A stretch of DNA of 64,000 nucleotides. It comes from Haliclystus octoradiatus (taxonomy: Eukaryota > Cnidaria > Staurozoa > Stauromedusae > Haliclystidae). A program made the translations under genes and the position numbers. Shown here in pieces: positions 1 through 14,500 of this stretch. The notes under the pieces are model-generated. The model saw only the letters and a program-made list of their open reading frames with translations, searched no databases and was not told the DNA's origin. The stretch covers positions 38,703,575 through 38,767,574 of the forward strand of contig OU744447.1 of assembly GCA_916610825.1 (NCBI GenBank). Direction: 5' to 3'. Numbering within the stretch: the stretch's first letter is position 1; each line of letters begins with the position of its first letter.

Positions 1-748
1 TGAATGATATAAAAATCATTCGCATTACGGGAATTTTTAAATACATGGATATCAAAAACTCTACTGCAAACAAGACCAATTCAAGAACCATACTATTGAA
101 TCCATTCTTATCAAACTCAGTACATCATTGTACGTACCATGGTAAAGGGAATGGGTCTATCGAGCCATTGACAGATGACAACCGATCTGCTGTGGCCGAT
201 AGTCGCGTGCCTCTTACGATTTCTCTAGATACGTCTCGAGATGTCTGAAATAGAACCAAAATTAAAGATATCATCCTGTAATATTGCAGTCGCAGATCAA
301 TACAAAATAACGCACCTGATCAGTCATGAATAATCTGCCTCGGTCGTTTTGGTGGATTGGTTGGAGTCTAGATGTAGACCCTCTGCTGCAAAGAAACGAA
401 ACGCTTACATCGTTAATAATCAGTAAATATGTCAACTATCACGTTCGCTTGTTTGATGATGACTAATTCAGTGTCATAAATTCTAGCATGTGATAATGTT
501 TTACTTTCTTGCCAATCTGTCCATGCGGTTGGGGTGGGTTATCAGAGATGTTAGAATATTCCGAACTAGAGGTGTGGTACATGCGTGGGTTCTTATCTAT
601 GATGTCCCTCATGGTGATATATTATTTGCATAACCCCGCGTGACACTGTTAATTGAAAATGGAAGCCCTTTGATTGGTTCAATGTATAATCTCTTTGTCC
701 CCATGCCCCAATGTCCATTGGAACAACTTACAGAGATGAGATTTAACA
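1..748. other. 3' flank of the FAM149-family gene; no gene seen
   Basis: No exon with good splice sites or family similarity was found here. The short open frame at 45-248 (+) has no recognisable product. The stretch is presumably the 3' untranslated region and downstream flank of the gene on the minus strand that stops at 749. Confidence 0.5.
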
Positions 749-3700
749 TTAATTTAATGATTGGGCATCAAACCTTTTCGTTGCCGCCATTGCTGCCTTG
801 GTAGACAAAAGTTTTTCGTAAAGATTGTGATCCGATGCGTTGCGTACACTGAGGGGTCTGGGTATTGATTTACCATCGGTCATTGCGAGACCGTTGATCG
901 TTTGACTAGTGAAGGGCCGTCGCTACAACAACAACAACATATTCATAGATAAAACGATCATTTAAAACGGTTATGATGATACAGTAATGTTATTGTTTGC
1001 CTTACGTTAAAGTCTGACGAAGACGGGGGTAAGCTATCATCAGCGATTGTTTGATCATCAAATCGAAATCTATACAACAACAACAAACAAACAAATTGAA
1101 TAAAACTAAACTCTTTGCAGCGGCTTTGTGTGTGAATAAATCTAGGTCATTCATATATCTTTACTTCCCCATTTGATTGGCATATTAATTGTTGATTTTG
1201 AATCTGAGTTGCTGCACATTTATGGTTAATTATTATTATATTTACCTGACTTACATTTGATACCGTCTATCTTACATATACCTAAATACTTACAAGTTTG
1301 ATGTTACAGACGGCGCTCTTTGTTGCAGTGAAACAGATCGAATCGTCATCAATTCTTTTAGAGTTCCAATCGCAATTGACGGGGGTCGGTCTAACACACT
1401 TGGTGAGGTTTTCAGTCCTTCCTGGTCACACAGAAACAGAATTCATTCAATTCAATTCATCTATATTAATAATTTTCTGCTTAAATTAATTTGGTAATAA
1501 AAGTATAAAGCGATAAAAGACAAATTCGTCTTCAGAAATTAAATATTGCTCCTACTGTGATATTCAGGTAAGATCAGTCTCCATCGGTATCAATCGGTAT
1601 CAATGGGTATTAATCGGTATTAATCGGTATCAATCGGTATAGACTGGGTCACAGACAGTTTCCTTGTAACGGAGAATTCATGATTTAGATGATGGGTCAG
1701 GAATTTGTCAGCGGTTTTCAATTCATCATCCTCTTTCAGTCTGGAACAAATGCTCAACCTACCTGACGGCGCAGCACATGCGCAGTAGTCATCGATTGAT
1801 CATCTTGGTTGAATGAATCCGTCCTTCTACCGCTCCCCCCTGATTCGAACAGAGTAGGTAATTGATATAAATAAAACGATACAATTAGTAATGATATATA
1901 TTGAATTAATCAGGGTGGCCAGTACTAACTTCGTCGTGCTATCTTCAAACAAAATGCCAAAAGATCAGCTAACAGGGGAACAGCCTAGATGATACAAACG
2001 CATTTATTCAGTATTCACGGTAACCTGTTTAAGTGGTCATTACAACCCTGTCATCAGGACCACCATACTTACGTCTGACCAAATGCGATCGAATAGCTCA
2101 TCAATTAGTGTTTCCTTGACAACAGCTGTTGGTGTGACTGACGGTATTCCATGATGTAGAGATCGGTTACCGGATTTAGAGCTATCGCTACAGTCACTAA
2201 GAAATAGAAGACCGCAAATGTAAACACGTAGTTTACAATTAACCTAGGTTGGTGGTCATAAATACGAGCAATAATTCTCACCCCCCTGCAGCTGGGTAAC
2301 AGTCCCTTGCGATACATTCTTCGTAGTAACCATTCTGTGCAAAGATTTCCTCTCGAAGAAAAGAGAACTCGTCTGCCGTTGTTGATTCACAATCTTGAAT
2401 TTAAAAAACAAATTGAAATCGTTGAAAATTTTATGATTACTACAACGAAAGATGCCAATGAAGCTAAATAGCATACCTGCTGCTTCCCAAGACTGTTCAG
2501 AGATCGGAGAGTCTGTTACGACCGTCGCCGTGCCATTAATGACTAATCGCTGGATACTTTCTTTACCATTTTCAAATGAATCCTCACTTGGTAACGTAGC
2601 AACACGATCTCCCCCTATTGGGTCACGTGGTATCGACTGTGTTCCTTCGTCGTAAGGTCGAATGAGTTGCCTGCCAAGGAGCCTGGGGAGAGATGTCAAC
2701 GTGTTCTTAATCTATGGAATGGATTTGAACAAAAGTAATACATCACATAATTCGAAGTACCTTAAATGGGGAAACGCCGACGACCAAACGGAGCATTCCT
2801 CAATCAATTGACGACCTGATAATAGAAGAAGAACTTAAGAAATAATAATCAAATTTAATCTTTAGTTCATCAAGCGTCTTCAAAAGATCTTTAACAACGC
2901 ACTCTCGTAATTTATTGTTTATGTAAACTTAAAACAGTCGATTTATTAGTAATCTCACTTCCTGACATTCTGTCTTCGTAGAGAAGCGAATCGATATCGT
3001 GGAACATCTTCCGTACAGTGGCAGAGGCTTGTTTATCGTACTCCTATACAAACAACAACAACAACAACATTAATATCAAGAGAGAGGTCATGAAATCGGT
3101 AGTCATGAGACTCTACATCGAAGCGAGACCACAATCATGAATTCTTAATGTAATAATATATGTTTTTCCTTTCTTTGTCATTTATCCACAACCGGGGGTA
3201 AGTTTGAAGCTAAATATTAATAATATGATATCTAATAGCGGCGTTTGAGATAGTGGTCGATGACTACGCATTCATTTTCTGTAACTTAAAGTGTGACGCT
3301 TCATTGCGATCGTCATTTTAAATAACGTGAAAGTAAAGAATGTGCATCGTTCAACTCTTTCACAAATATTCTGATATTATTTATTTACCTTTCTGTCATA
3401 ATATAGAGCATTAAATTATCTACTCCATTAGATAAACATAACTTTTATTACAATAATTTTATTGATCTTAGAAATTCAAATGACAAATGCATTGACTTAG
3501 AAAACATCCTTACGTCATCGTTTTCCCATGAAAATATGCTGCTTCTTGCGGACATATTCCCCGTTCCAAACGACCAACTGACGCTGTCGGATAAACGGTG
3601 TGATCGAGCCAAACTTTCTGTAGCAGCATCTTCTGAATGATCATCTTCATGAAAAGGAGGCGGTGTCACAGGGAGCACGGTTGATTTCTCTTTTGGGTGT

Positions 3701-4359
3701 ATAGCCTCGCTCTTTTGTTTGATGGTAAGGTGTTTTTCATTGTTTAAGTGCATGTCATCAAGGCGACCGCCACCACGAGACAGCCCACGGCTGAAATAAA
3801 TAAGGTCAACATTAACTGTGAGGAAGGATAGTACTTACTTGGCCTGCATAATATAAGATAGTAGCATGCAAAGTGGTTTTGTTTTGTTTACTTTGCAAAT
3901 GAAATGAACAGGTACATGGTATAGCGTTCGATTATATCACCATAGCAACCATTTTCTCACCTGCGTCCCGCTCGCAGTAACAACACCAACAATAATGATA
4001 ATAAAGCCGAATACTAACATCATATCAGAAATCAAGTGTTTTCTGTGCAGGTGTCGAGTGATTATAAAATGCTGTATTTCAAACAGTTGGATGAAGCAGA
4101 ACAAACGAGGGTTGAAAATTAGCAAAGGACAGGCAGGTAGCTAACACACCATGCCAAGCAAGCGCCAACGCAGCAGTTACGCACACGAACAGCACACACA
4201 ACTGACGGTCAGCATTTAATAATTGCCCTTAATTGAACAATCACATTCTTACCCTCGCAATACTAGATTCGGATACATTTTTACGCCGACAGTGTTAACT
4301 TTCAGCCATCCAACTTTCTCGTGTGAATAACGACGCGACACAACTCCTGTCACTGCCAT
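749..4359 (-). CDS. FAM149: FAM149-family protein (DUF3719), 12 exons
   Basis: Exons in minus-strand order: 4359-4253, 3790-3514, 3043-2959, 2815-2761, 2682-2477, 2393-2282, 2196-2073, 1942-1930 (13 nt, least certain), 1839-1763, 1421-1294, 1069-1006 and 922-749 (stop TAA). All junctions are GT-AG and phases agree; the total is 1422 nt, 473 residues. Family signatures appear in order: a Ser-rich stretch ending in SIFSWENDD; EYDKQASATVRKMFHDIDSL; EECSVWSSAFPHLRLLGRQL followed by RPYDEG; then GIPSVTP...KETLIDELFDRIW. The human FAM149 proteins have the same blocks, and human FAM149B1 (582 residues) is required for normal primary cilia; a ciliary role here is inferred from the family. The first ATG is at 4359. 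The N-terminal exon is supported by phase and a weak SRRYS similarity only. The gene is divergent from TPCN2. Confidence 0.87.
1575..1641. repeat. Short tandem repeat, 12-bp units
   Basis: About five imperfect copies of a unit close to ATCGGTATCAAT, in an intron of the FAM149-family gene. Confidence 0.7.
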
Positions 4360-7300
4360 AATAAATCGAACATCAACATCAGTATCTTTGTTGTGTGAAA
4401 TGTTGAACGGGATAACTAATCTCTCTTTCTTTTTAATGCTGCATGAATTAATATATGATCAATACCACATAAACGCTTTCATTAATGAGCGATGCACGCT
4501 CTCTCCGTCAACGGACTGGGACGGCGTAATTACGCTTCATTCCGTCAAGAGTGAACTCAATGGGTTGGTTTTGTGACGACGTCAATAGAGCAATTGACAA
4601 ACATTGCAAGCAACATTATAGAGTTGGAACAATAACAAAATTCAAACGAAACATCAATTATTCATAAAAACAGCTGAATTGAGTATAGAGCTGAGAAGAG
4701 CGGGCAATAATAAATTAGAAAGAGACTTTCAAAAGGAGGGGAGAAATATACGATTATACTCGTCGTTGGTTTTGGTAAGATATTACAAGAGGATGAATAG
4801 GTAGGGCTATGGTAAACAAAGTAAGATAGGCAGGAGATTTTAAAGAGTGACACGACGAAAGACGGATTCACGTTCAGCAAACATCTAGTTATAAACAGAC
4901 AGATATTGTTGATACAGGATTTAACAAAATACACGAAGGGAAAAATATAAACGAGAGAATAAGACGTCAGTTTGAATATGAAATGATGTCTGACACTATG
5001 GAAATGACAGAACTATTTCATTATTCCTTGATGGTGCGATTTGAAATTAGTTTATCATGGATATATATTATATATATCCAAAAAGGGTTACAAAATATCT
5101 CTCATCTTTCAATCAACAAAAGAATATCCTTCTCCTAACTGAGAAATTGAAACCTTTTATTAAAGAAACAGTCTGAAAGAGAGGCAACTGACATAGAACA
5201 GAGGCGGAAGTGATCAGCCAATCAAACGAGCAGATCAGAGTAAATGGTACAGCAAACATGTAGACAGTACTCGCCATTGGAAAGCACTTCCGTAAGACGT
5301 TGTAATTATCAACCTTTAAATGTAACCTGGAAAATCATATAAATGGCACATTTTTTAAACCGCAATTTTGTAGCAATTTTACCAAATAAAGACGCGTGCA
5401 TGTCAGTCAGTACTATTGCAAATAATTAGTTGCATTGTATTATGGGTATTATAACTACAATGGTATCATCATCATCATCATTCAGTCAGTACCTTAAAGT
5501 TAGAGATAACTGTTTTTTCAAAGGACTGATTGATGTTGCATCTTAGCTAAGTTAGGTAAGGTAGAACAGGGGATTCAGAGCTCATGGTCTGCAGCCTTTC
5601 AAGGAGGTCAACTCAGTCATTCTGCCTGATACTCTTAGTTTTGTCAATAGGAGAAGAGTCAGAGGTAGTAGAGGTGGAAAGAAAATTGCAATCCTAAAAT
5701 CGGCGGCCCTCAGCCATTATCGGCCGATATTCACCTCGTCTTCCGATCGATAACTGTTAAATATAATAATAAATATACCCACTGGATGCAAATATGAACG
5801 GGGACCGTGAGCAGTGCCTAGGTTTGCAGGGGCACAAATTGGAAATAATCTCAGGGGTGGTGTCTGGAAATCAGAATCGTTCTAGCTTCAATTTCTCAAA
5901 GTGCTGGTCATGTTCCCTTCTCAATAGTTTTTGTTGGAAACTGCGTTACATTGGCATAGGCATACCTATATTGTAGATATTATGGCTTGATGATATATGG
6001 ATCTTTGAATTCTCAAAATTTATAAAATCTCTAGGAATTCAAAATAATATTTGTCATCTTTCTTCTAGTTTTAAATGGTGCTTTAGAAGCTGTTTACGAC
6101 TCCCTCGAAATGCGATTCATCTGTGATGTCTCCTTATACAATAACTGGACACAGCACATCTCGGTATTCGTGAATTGTGTGCTGCCATCTTACAATTTAA
6201 CAATCTTTTTCTTTATCTGGTGTTGCAGATTGGGGAAAAATTAAGCAACAAGAGCAACGCGATGGGTCTTAGGACTAAACAAACTGCCTAGAGATGATAT
6301 ATGTTGACCACGGCTAGTCTTCAATCTGCTGCTTTACTTGAATGGAAAGTACGCAATTGTAGGCCTATTGTAACTAAATTAGTGATACATTCACATAAGT
6401 ACATGAGGGAAGCAACCAGAAAAGATGTTTACGAAAAAACCTGCAAATGATCCACTGGCAAAGGGTCAATGATAAGGACTTTGTTGAACATCTGTAACAA
6501 CATCAGCAACACGTAAGATAACAAACAAAATCATGAAACTCATTCAATTTCATCCTTTCAACATTAACTAGCCGCATCAATATGGAAGAGCTTGCATAAT
6601 AATATGAACTCTGTAATTTATTCCATAGCAAATTTATTTTAATTTATTCTTAGCATATATATGCATCATATACAGCCAAAGATTTTAATTTAATTATTTA
6701 TTCTTCACATTTTCTAATATTTACCAATTTTAAAAGTTATGTTATACTATACAGTAAAATACGAGTTTAAATAAACAAAGATGCTGTTGTTGTTGTTGTT
6801 GTTGTAAATTTATTATTAATCTATCCAATAATACAGGATATGTGATAAGCACAGGCAGCGCATTATCATTAAATGGATAATCTGCTTATTTCTATTTCTA
6901 TTTACATTTCCATAGCGCGTTCATAGCTTATGATCTTGATGACGATGATAGAGAAGGGGTAGAACCTGATTCGATCTTGTATTTTATTTTGTATTAAATT
7001 TTCAAGATCAAAGCAAGCAGTGCCACTGTTTGTGCCACCCTGGTCATCAGCCTTATCTCAACGAAGTATAAAACTCAAATATAGCACAAATGAAAACAAT
7101 CTCATTTCTCAATAAAACGCAAAATGGTTTCCCATCTATTATAAATGCTATAATGCGGCGTTCCGCGTTTTCCCGTTCGACTTCCAAGATAAAATGTAAG
7201 GCTGCACTCCTCATCAATGGGAATATATACAAAATATTTATATCAAATGATTCATCAAAGTGAAACCGAATGGCGACATTCAAAACGATAATTGAACAAG

Positions 7301-8541
7301 TATTATAAAGTTAACTGAAACAGGGGCCTCAAAACATAATGGCGATCATCTAAAGTTTTAGGCAAACAACATGAAATAAAGTGATCTGCATCATATTCAT
7401 ATTCATATTAGAAGAGAATTCACATATGTAACCAGGAGCGATCTTGAAAAGTTTGTTGTGCAAAAGTTTTCTACGTAGGAATTCAACAAAATTTAATTCA
7501 AATCTCAAACATCACAAATGCACAAACTGCAATATTTTCCATATGGCGTTCTTGTCCCATGTCTCCCTAGGTCTGCTGGGCGGTCTCCCCTTTAATTCTA
7601 AACAATTTTTATTTACATTAAATTAATTTGCAGTTGAGAAATGCGGTCTTTCAGTCCTAGAATGAATGTTCACCGCAATAGACCTCAATTGATCTGTTTT
7701 CTCAATGGGGAATCTAGAATATAACTATTATTCGTAACTATTATGAATGATGAACAAAATAAACAAAGAAAGCTCACCTAGAAACCTAGTCAAAATTCAC
7801 AATTAAATCCATGAAGCCTACTTACATACGCAGAGGGATTGATCTCTCCAGCTTTTGAGACGCCATTTCAGACGATAATTTCCCCTTTCATACCAAAGTA
7901 CAAGCGAATTCATAAGGATGAAATCTATGAGATAACAAAGTAGCTGCTTGAGACAATGACTCATGTTTCAGAGCCTGAGAGTCCTTGACAACACAACCTG
8001 AAAATCGCTATACAATAATAATTTACAAACAAATCAAAGAATTTAAAGATTTAATAAAGACTTATACTTGAAATGACTTACTTCATGAAGACTGTATTAA
8101 ACAAAATATTGGGTTAAATCGTAAATTCTTCTACATGCTGAATTCAAAAGTCTCTCCTTCTCCGCCATTTCGCTGCTACTATCAGGAATTGAGAAAACGG
8201 GGGTATGTGCAATCTAAAATCCAAACGCAAAACTTTATAAAAAATATTATTCTTTCAAATAAAACAATCCTCAGATTTAAAAAAAAGTGTTGAATTTCGT
8301 TCACAAAATAATGAAACATGTTAAACAGTGAACTTCAGTAAATAGTTTATTATATATTATTTTATTGAAATGTATCACTTAAATCGAATAGATCTTGTAA
8401 GCTGTGAGGCTAGGGAGAGGCTATCCTCGTTTGTGTTATGTAAAGTCAAAACAGAAACAGACTTTGGAGTGCAGAGAATGAAATTCAGGGAGAATTTAAT
8501 TTTTTGTTATTTATTATCCAAATTGTTTGTTAGGCATAAAA
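4360..8541. other. Intergenic, shared upstream region of the FAM149-family gene and TPCN2
   Basis: About 4.2 kb between two divergently transcribed genes. Open frames of 60-90 codons on both strands (for example 4662-4934 and 7053-7283) have biased, low-complexity composition and no splice or family support. A GTT microsatellite lies near 6785-6805. Promoters of both genes should lie here, but I could not place a core element. Confidence 0.6.
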
Positions 8542-11500
8542 ATGCCAATAGATGAGATGGATATTGTTGTGGATTATTATGGTGAATCGTCTGATGAAAA
8601 GAATCAAAGTTCAGAAGGGGAAATAGATAGTTTAACAAACCTCTACGGAAGAGACTGCAGCTCAGGTAAGGTTTGAATAGAATAGGCCTAGCTAGCATTT
8701 AGAATTGTCAATTCACATCACGTGGGCCTCGATTTTTAGCAAAACACTGTTATCAATTAGTTTCCATTCAATGGTAATGCAGTCGATAAAAAGAAAGTGC
8801 CTTTTAGTTGCATCTTTTATTGTATGATTATGAAATGCTATTATTAATGGAATGGCACTATTTGGGGTAACCAAAAATCAATTTCATAATAACTGTTTAC
8901 GACATGACTTTTAAGACTGAGATAAAGATACGCGTGTCAACCTGCATGTAGCATTTACTTAAACTTTTCAAATATTTAATAAGATTGATTTGAAGATTTC
9001 TATAAATAAGGCATTTTGACAAGCCAGAAAATTTGTGTTATTTCATATCATTAAAGACCATAAAATGACCAGCAGCCTTTGCATATTTTTGTCTTTGAAA
9101 TCTGGACCCAGATTTCAATCACTCATTTTCATGATACACGACCCGCCTTTGTGTCTCCTTTGCACACGTGACGCGCGATTTTGCAAAACATTTCGTAAAA
9201 CGAATATGGAAGCATATCTACCAAGTTATTTATCAACAAACTTGTTTGGAAAGTTACAAGAGCAATAGAGGTGAACGTCGTAAGGGCTTTCAACGCTTGA
9301 ATAAATGTGTACCACGAAAATCAATTTACTTGCTACTAGCGTCATACGAATTGAAGATGGAATTCAGAGTTGAAAACTACAACTGAACTCGACTGATTCA
9401 AAATTTCATGTTGGTGTTTACTGGATACAAGAATATTGGGGATTGGAAGAACGGAAAGAGATTTGTTAGCATTCAAAATCGAAATTTATCACCGAAACAA
9501 AATCAAATTATAACACCAGGTGAATTCGATTTTTAATACTGGATACTTTGATCATTCAGACTCCAAATTATGTTTTTAAACACGTAGGCTTTGTCTAAAA
9601 ATAGTTAGTTACATGTTTTATATTGCATTATCTTTCTGTAGTATTTATGCCCGTAAATTGTAAAATTTAGAATCATATGAATTTAATTAGTGTTGATTTG
9701 AAAGTACATTTTATCCAAGTTGTTTTGATTTGCGTCAAAATTCTCAGGCAGATAATCAGACTTTGACTCCCATTCCGGTATTTAATTGTGAGCCGTATAC
9801 ATTTGTTGGCTATCTATAGCCATAGACTTTGCGTTTCGACAAATAAGAATTGAGATTTATCCAAAACTGAAATTGATAATAAACCAGACTATTTTCTCGA
9901 GCTTTCTGTAGTGTAACTCCATAGCAACAGCCACGAGGACAATCATCTGACGTCACTTTCCAGAGGATTAGCCTCGTTTCCTGTACTCAAAACAACAAAA
10001 CAAGCAAAGGCTGCTGGTCATTCGAAACTCTTTAAGATGATAATGTTTAAAGGGTCAAACAAGACCGGCAGCCTTTGTATGGGATTTTTGGAAATCTGAT
10101 CTCGTAGCTTTTTTATTTACGTCATGTTATTTCAGTGAGTTGATGATATTTGAGCCGTGATTTCTGAGATGCAACTTCCAATATTTTAACATTTTTATTT
10201 TGAAATACACAAGCAAAGCAATAGGCTATGAGTTGAATATAAAGATGATGACAATCAGGATTTCAAAGACAACATATGTATATGTCCTCAAAATCATCAT
10301 TCCAAGCAAAAAAGTCTGAAATTATATCAGAATATTTCTTACCAAAAACATCGTGGTTCGAAACGCAGACAAACCAACCACCGTCAGTAATTAAATTCAT
10401 TTGGATTCAATTTTGTAACAAACCATAATATCCAAACACCCAAAAATCACATATGATGCTATTTTGTTTCGATCGAGGTTTAGAATGTCAGTGTAAATGA
10501 AATACAGAAATATAAGCCGTTGATTTGATGTTGTCAAAATGAAGCTAGATTCGAAATGTTTCTTCTTTGCAAGAAATATCGCATTCATAGATTTGTAAAC
10601 AAAAAAACAGTATCAAATGTTCACAATTATCTACATTATGCTTTCTTTCAACAAAATGCTTTATTCCATATTACATCTTTTGTAAACGTTCTTAGCAAAT
10701 CACAAAACACTTCTTTGTAGTTTTTCTGCCATCGAAACACTCCTCGTGATATATTCCAGTTACCGGATTTCATCGCTATAAAAACTCGAAACAGAGTTGG
10801 TGATGTCACAACTGGTGTTTGAAAATGAGGTTTTGAAAAAAATGTATTTTTTTCAAAACAATTATCGCCGGTCAATAATGCCCTTTTAAAACGCCTCTAG
10901 GATTCCAGAAGGGGGGCTGAACCTTGTGTCGGTCCCTGGGCCCCATTGATTTGAAATGGCCCCCAGATGCCAATCGTCAAACTCTTTACAAACAACGTTG
11001 CGGGTCATAATTTATTAGACTCTTCATGTATTGTCATAGTTTCAACGCGTGATCATGTAGTCATTGACTACCAAAACAGATTAATCACACAATCAAAATA
11101 TATTTGCACTTTCTGAATAATTAATGGAGACCTCCAGAGGAGACACTTTATCATAACTTCCGTTCTTGTTTTTATTTCAGATTGCAGAGAGAAAAGAGCG
11201 TTGCTACAGGCAATTGTATTTGTCGAAGATGCAATTAGCGTGAGTCACTTTGATAACATTTTGCGGCCTCATTAAATTGCTTGATCGAATAAGACTTACT
11301 TGATGCATTGATGTCTTTAATTGTCTAACACAGGGTCCGGCAAAAGTAGGAATCCTAGGATCCTAGATGGCGGAAGGCTAGAGCATATCATAAAAAAGTT
11401 AATATTTTATGATTTATTGGTCAAACATCAACAAAAAATTTATAAGAAAATGTTGAAATGCCTCTAGCGTGCCAGAATGCTGAACCTTTTGTCGGACTCT

Positions 11501-14500
11501 GGTCTAAAATGGTGTAATATTAACTAACAATATGTACCCGATTATATGACACATACTATACATACATACACCATCATAAAATTTTAAACGATTAAGATGT
11601 TAAAATAGGAGAATAACTAGAAGTGTTAAGTCCAATTGTTAGTAATTGAGTTGAATGACTGGTAATGACGGTGATTGGTCTTTTCGGCTTTAGAGATCGA
11701 CAGTACTGATGCAAATAGACACTCAAGTCATGTTCAGCGATTAAAGACTTTTCAATGTCATATATGTAATTATGTCAGTGGCACCATTTCAATATCAAGA
11801 TCTAATTATAAACATCTATAAGTTATAACATTTGTTTTTGACATTAATTATACTTTATTTACTATAAACCATAACCTTGATGTTTTGTTTACTTTTACAG
11901 CATAGATCAATCCACCATAAAGTCGATACGATATCTTTGAAGCATTATAGAATGTATCATTCAAAGAAAGTTAAATGGTATGTGAGGCAAATTAATTGGT
12001 TCACATATAATTTAGTTGGAAAGTCTGGGACACCGGAAAGAGAGAATATGGTCCCCTTATTATTGTAAAATAATTTTGTTTTGTGAAACATAAAAACAAA
12101 AATAACATAAAATATCAAAACTATCAATTTCATTGGATAACGTGAAATCTGTTTATAAAATTTGACGTCACAATCGAATATGATCTGCAATTTGATTAGT
12201 CGGCTATATTGTTTGGAAATGCTGCGGTAAAAAACATGGTTTGAAATTCCCGAGTAGCTGTAGCCCCCCCCCGAAATTATATTTTGTTGTTTTGTTTTTG
12301 AGAATCAGCTGATTCATGAATATTTACAAATTTCGACTTAAAATATCCCTGCAACTACTAAAAATATGGAAAACGTATCCAGGTTCTTGTCTTCAACGGA
12401 GGAAGATGTTAACGAACTTGAGAGCAATGCTCAAAATAAAAACACAAATTACAAAACGAAGTATGCTGTAACAATATTTAAAGGTGAAATGTTTCAATGC
12501 TGAAATTTGTTCAATTGGTAATATTAATACAACAATTAATATTATGCCATTAACACCAACTAGAGTGTTTGTATATTTCAGGTTATAACTTATTTTGTGT
12601 TCAATAAATTACTCAGTTCATATTACATCACGCCGCAATTCTTTAATTTCAATTTTTTTCTATTCTCTCGTTTTTTGACGATCACCTGGACATAGCTTTG
12701 TGATTGACAGTTCTCATGTGATTCTATTGAATAACACATGCTCATGATTGGTTTAGTTCAAAGTTCATTTGATTTGATTCGTCATCCAAAAATATCTGAT
12801 GCTTTTTAGGGAAAAATGTGCTAAATCAGCTTCTGCGTAAACAAAACAAGTCACTGTTTGTTTGTTTTATTTTATAAAAGGGTTACCACACAGCAACCGA
12901 GTATAACAGCCAGCTATAAGATGTAGATTAACTGACCACTATATGCAGGTGGTCATTATATACAGGGTTAGCTCAATAGAAAATGATATCGTTGACATTG
13001 CAAGAGTGACCATTATATACAGGTGGTTGCTGTATAGAGGTAACCGTCATAATAAGTTTGACTGTACTTGTAATATATTACTGACATAGTAGTATTAATA
13101 TTAATATTAGACTTGTGCGAAATAGTCTTTTTTAATTTCCATATGGCTACCATTGATTTGTGTAATTGTTTTAGGTTGATGCGTATGACCATTGTAGTGA
13201 TTATGATGCTTGCATTTTTTGAACGCCCTTCTTCTTTAACGTGAGTATATTTGTCAGCTAATAAAATCATCATCTATTTAAATTAGATTATAGGATTGTT
13301 TCCAACATGCCAGGCTAATGTTCACAAAAATATCATTAAAACTTGAGCCATAGCTTTATAGTGCATTCGGTCACTTCAGCAGAAAACTCAAAAGCGAAAA
13401 TCACAATCCACGGTGGCTCATGATTCTCTGATACCATTGTCAAACATGCGCGCAAATGCTGCAAGTCAGTAATTCGCAGGAAGTAATAAATTAATATAAA
13501 TTAGTATAAATTTACATAAATTAGTATATGTTAGTATAAATGAATATAAATTAGTTTATATTAGTATAAATTATTATAAATTTATCCACTATAGCAGTTG
13601 TTCGATTTATTTCATTTGCATATATACAATATCAAGACTGGTAGTGATTACAAATTGCATTTATGTTTTTTTTAGTCTTAGCTCTGCTCCAAGCCTTCGT
13701 GGCAATCGCTATGAATTGCCTTGTGGTATAACTGAAGCAATTGAGGTTTTATGTCTCATCCTATTAACTATTGATGTCGCATTCAAGGTAATAGAGATCC
13801 CATTGTGTCATCTGTACAGTGCCATTGTCCCTTTTGAAAGCTGATGAACATTAAATGAAACAGTCTTTATCAGGAACATGCCATGTAATGTTCATGAATT
13901 GTCTAAAAATCAATTGTTCATGGATCATGGATGGAATTGTTCATCAAGTTCATGAGTTCATTGAATTTACCATATACTGCATAGCATCTGCGTGGATCAA
14001 CTAGAACCATGATCAGATATCAATTATGATGGATATCCTCTTAGGAGAGAGACTGCGTAAGATCACGGCATCAAAGAAAATATAATATGCCGTCCGTCAA
14101 ATGATGAAAAGAATTAATTATAATCAATATTCTTCAAAGAATTCACAAACAAATAATTAAATAAATAATTGAGCTCAGTTTTCAATCTTTTGTTTGAGAA
14201 AATGGCTGTGATGAGAAAAACAAGGAATGGGAAACGTCATATGAGTCTAAGGGTGTTTTAATCATCAATCACAAAATGATTATTGCGTGCTTTGGAATCT
14301 TTTATTTGTCATTTTATTTCATAAGGTTCTGATGGTTGGTTACAGAAATGCCAAAAAGTCAAGATGGTTGATGTTTTATGTTATTATTTTGGTTGTTTCA
14401 TATTTGGATTGGATTGTCTCATTAAGATATAGTTGTAATGAGGTAAGATACAATTCATGAACTAATATGAAAACCTACTGAAAACGCAATGGATCGAGCC

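Noticed and set aside
3839-4140. A 60-codon hydrophobic frame (3961-4140, -) with a GTGAG donor and a 5-nt segment GCCAA with perfect splice sites (3839-3843), suggesting a microexon in the FAM149-family gene.
   Set aside because: The exon ending at 4253 joins directly to 3790 in phase, and the hydrophobic sequence has no counterpart in the FAM149 family. I consider it intronic.
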